From: DASYQV01 sp036005125
Lineage (GTDB): Bacteria > Acidobacteriota > Vicinamibacteria > Vicinamibacterales > UBA2999
Assembly (NCBI GenBank): GCA_036005125.1
Contig: DASYQV010000220.1
Location: 1-21,711, forward strand
Length of the DNA: 21,711 nucleotides
Direction: 5' to 3'
Below, piece by piece: positions 20,743-21,711 of this stretch. The position numbers and the translations under genes are program-made. How positions within the stretch are numbered: the stretch's first letter is position 1; every line of letters begins with the position of its first letter. The notes below the pieces were generated by a model. It saw nothing but the letters and a program-made list of their open reading frames with translations. It searched no databases and was not told where the DNA came from.

Positions 20743-21711
20743 ATGAAAAACCACCTCCTGCTCCCGTTGGCGATCGCTTTCGCATTGGTGCCCGGCAACG
20801 TCAGACCGGAAGCGGCAGACTGTGAAGCGATTGGAAAAGTGCAGTTCCTCTGCGGGATCGTCAGTCCCGAAGATTTCGCGCTCGTGCCGGGATCGGATTG
20901 GATGCTCACGTCGGGGAATCGCGCCGGTCAGGGTGCGATTCGAGCGCTCAATGTGCGTAACAAGACGATCACGACGCTGTTTCCGTCTGCGGCGGTCACC
21001 GCGCGCGCCGACACGAAGACATATCCGACATGCCCGGGTGCGATTGATTCCGCCGATCCGGTCGAGAAGGCCCGGTTCGCGGCGCATGGCATCTACCTGA
21101 AGCCTGGATCCAGGTCCGTCCACACGCTGTACGTCGTCCACCACGGCGCCAGGGAATCGATCGAGGCGTTCGAGGTTAACGGTGCCGCGAAGCCGCCGGC
21201 GTTGACCTGGATCGGATGCGTCGTCGCGCCGGAAGGCGCAGTGTTCAATGCGGTCGTTGCCCTGCCGGAGGGCGGCATCGCGGCCACCAACACCCGCGGT
21301 CTAAAAGACGTCGGCGCCGTCCTGGAATGGCATGCCGCCACGGGATGGAACGCGGTGCCGGGGAGCGATACGCTGAGGATCAACGGGCTCGAGATCTCGA
21401 AAGACGGCAAGACCTTTTACATCGCCGGCTGGGGCGACCAGACCATGATCCGCCTGCAACGCGGTCAGACGCCGCCCAAGCGGGATGTGCTCCAGATGCC
21501 GTTCCGCATCGACAACCTGCGCCTGATGCCGGACGGCGCGCTGTTCGGTGCAGGCCACGGCGGCACCGCGCTCTGTTCGTGCCCCACCGAGACGTGGCAC
21601 GTTGGAAAGATCGACCCGAAGGCGATGAGAGTACAGGAGCTTCTGAAACTCCCTTATAAAGAAGGCTTCGTCGCTGCTACCGTGGCGGTTCAGATCGGGA
21701 AGGAAATCTGG
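20743..21711 (+). CDS. Secreted SMP-30/arylesterase-like propeller, C-terminus missing
   Basis: The frame is open from ATG 20743 to the right edge (323 codons), so the end is not seen. The signal peptide is LLLPLAIAFALVPGNV. Strand repeats of a six-bladed propeller follow, with INGLEISKDGKTFYIAGWGD, corresponding to the NGIALSPDG motif of SMP-30/gluconolactonase and PON-type arylesterases, and IDNLRLMPDGALFGAGHGG, like the PON DN..VDP..G motif with its calcium-binding Asn. Such enzymes hydrolyse lactones and aryl esters using Ca2+. A second ATG 21 codons upstream (20680, close to GAGG) is in frame but would bury the signal peptide. It lies 84 bp after the phosphotriesterase-like gene on the same strand, so the two hydrolases may be co-expressed. 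Confidence 0.78.
   Translation, partial: MKNHLLLPLAIAFALVPGNVRPEAADCEAIGKVQFLCGIVSPEDFALVPGSDWMLTSGNRAGQGAIRALNVRNKTITTLFPSAAVTARADTKTYPTCPGAIDSADPVEKARFAAHGIYLKPGSRSVHTLYVVHHGARESIEAFEVNGAAKPPALTWIGCVVAPEGAVFNAVVALPEGGIAATNTRGLKDVGAVLEWHAATGWNAVPGSDTLRINGLEISKDGKTFYIAGWGDQTMIRLQRGQTPPKRDVLQMPFRIDNLRLMPDGALFGAGHGGTALCSCPTETWHVGKIDPKAMRVQELLKLPYKEGFVAATVAVQIGKEIW

Noticed and set aside
19552..21144. A 530-codon minus-strand frame across the phosphotriesterase and propeller genes
   Set aside because: Low-complexity Arg-rich translation spanning two clear plus-strand genes; a codon-bias shadow.

Overview
The window comes from a GC-rich, Gram-negative genome with many secreted, redox-active proteins: Sec or Tat signal peptides, an outer-membrane barrel, c-type cytochromes and PQQ enzymes. 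The gene families and the style of intergenic repeats suggest Acidobacteriota, probably Vicinamibacteria. That placement is from recognition, not from a phylogenetic marker; no rRNA, tRNA or CRISPR was seen.

Left part (1-3010): the N-terminal end of a secreted lipocalin-like protein leaves the window on the minus strand. Next is a complete single-gene IS66-family insertion sequence (383-1853) with perfect 16-bp terminal inverted repeats and an 8-bp target duplication, inserted in one hairpin of a REP-doublet repeat. An array of eight 7-bp units and an aldo/keto reductase follow.

Metal-uptake block (3135-6867, minus strand): small Cys/His membrane protein, outer-membrane barrel, periplasmic metal-binding protein, then membrane permease overlapping the gene before it by 10 bp. 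The ABC ATPase is absent. The binding protein has an extra tail encoded by hairpin-rich DNA where an ATPase gene might be expected.

Oxidative block (7387-9986, plus): a small membrane protein, a fusion of cytochrome c with a PHM/DBM-type copper monooxygenase core, and a secreted protein of unknown function.

Decayed block (9987-11550): a winged-helix/TPR regulator with an internal deletion and frameshift, and a C-terminal remnant of a secreted protein family that has two intact members further right. REP and 7-bp repeats bracket both.

Right part (11624-21711): a PQQ dehydrogenase, a PQQ dehydrogenase with an N-terminal cytochrome c, two paralogous secreted proteins, a peptidyl-hydroxyglycine-lyase-like (PAL-like) propeller on the minus strand, a Tat-exported phosphotriesterase-like hydrolase and an SMP-30/arylesterase-like propeller cut by the window end. 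Nearly all act outside the cytoplasm, so the region looks like an envelope oxidation and hydrolysis island. The most interesting idea is that a PHM-like copper monooxygenase and a PAL-like lyase, fused in animal peptide-amidating enzyme, are separate genes here with a cytochrome c replacing ascorbate as electron source. Their active sites depart from PAL in ways that leave the substrate open.
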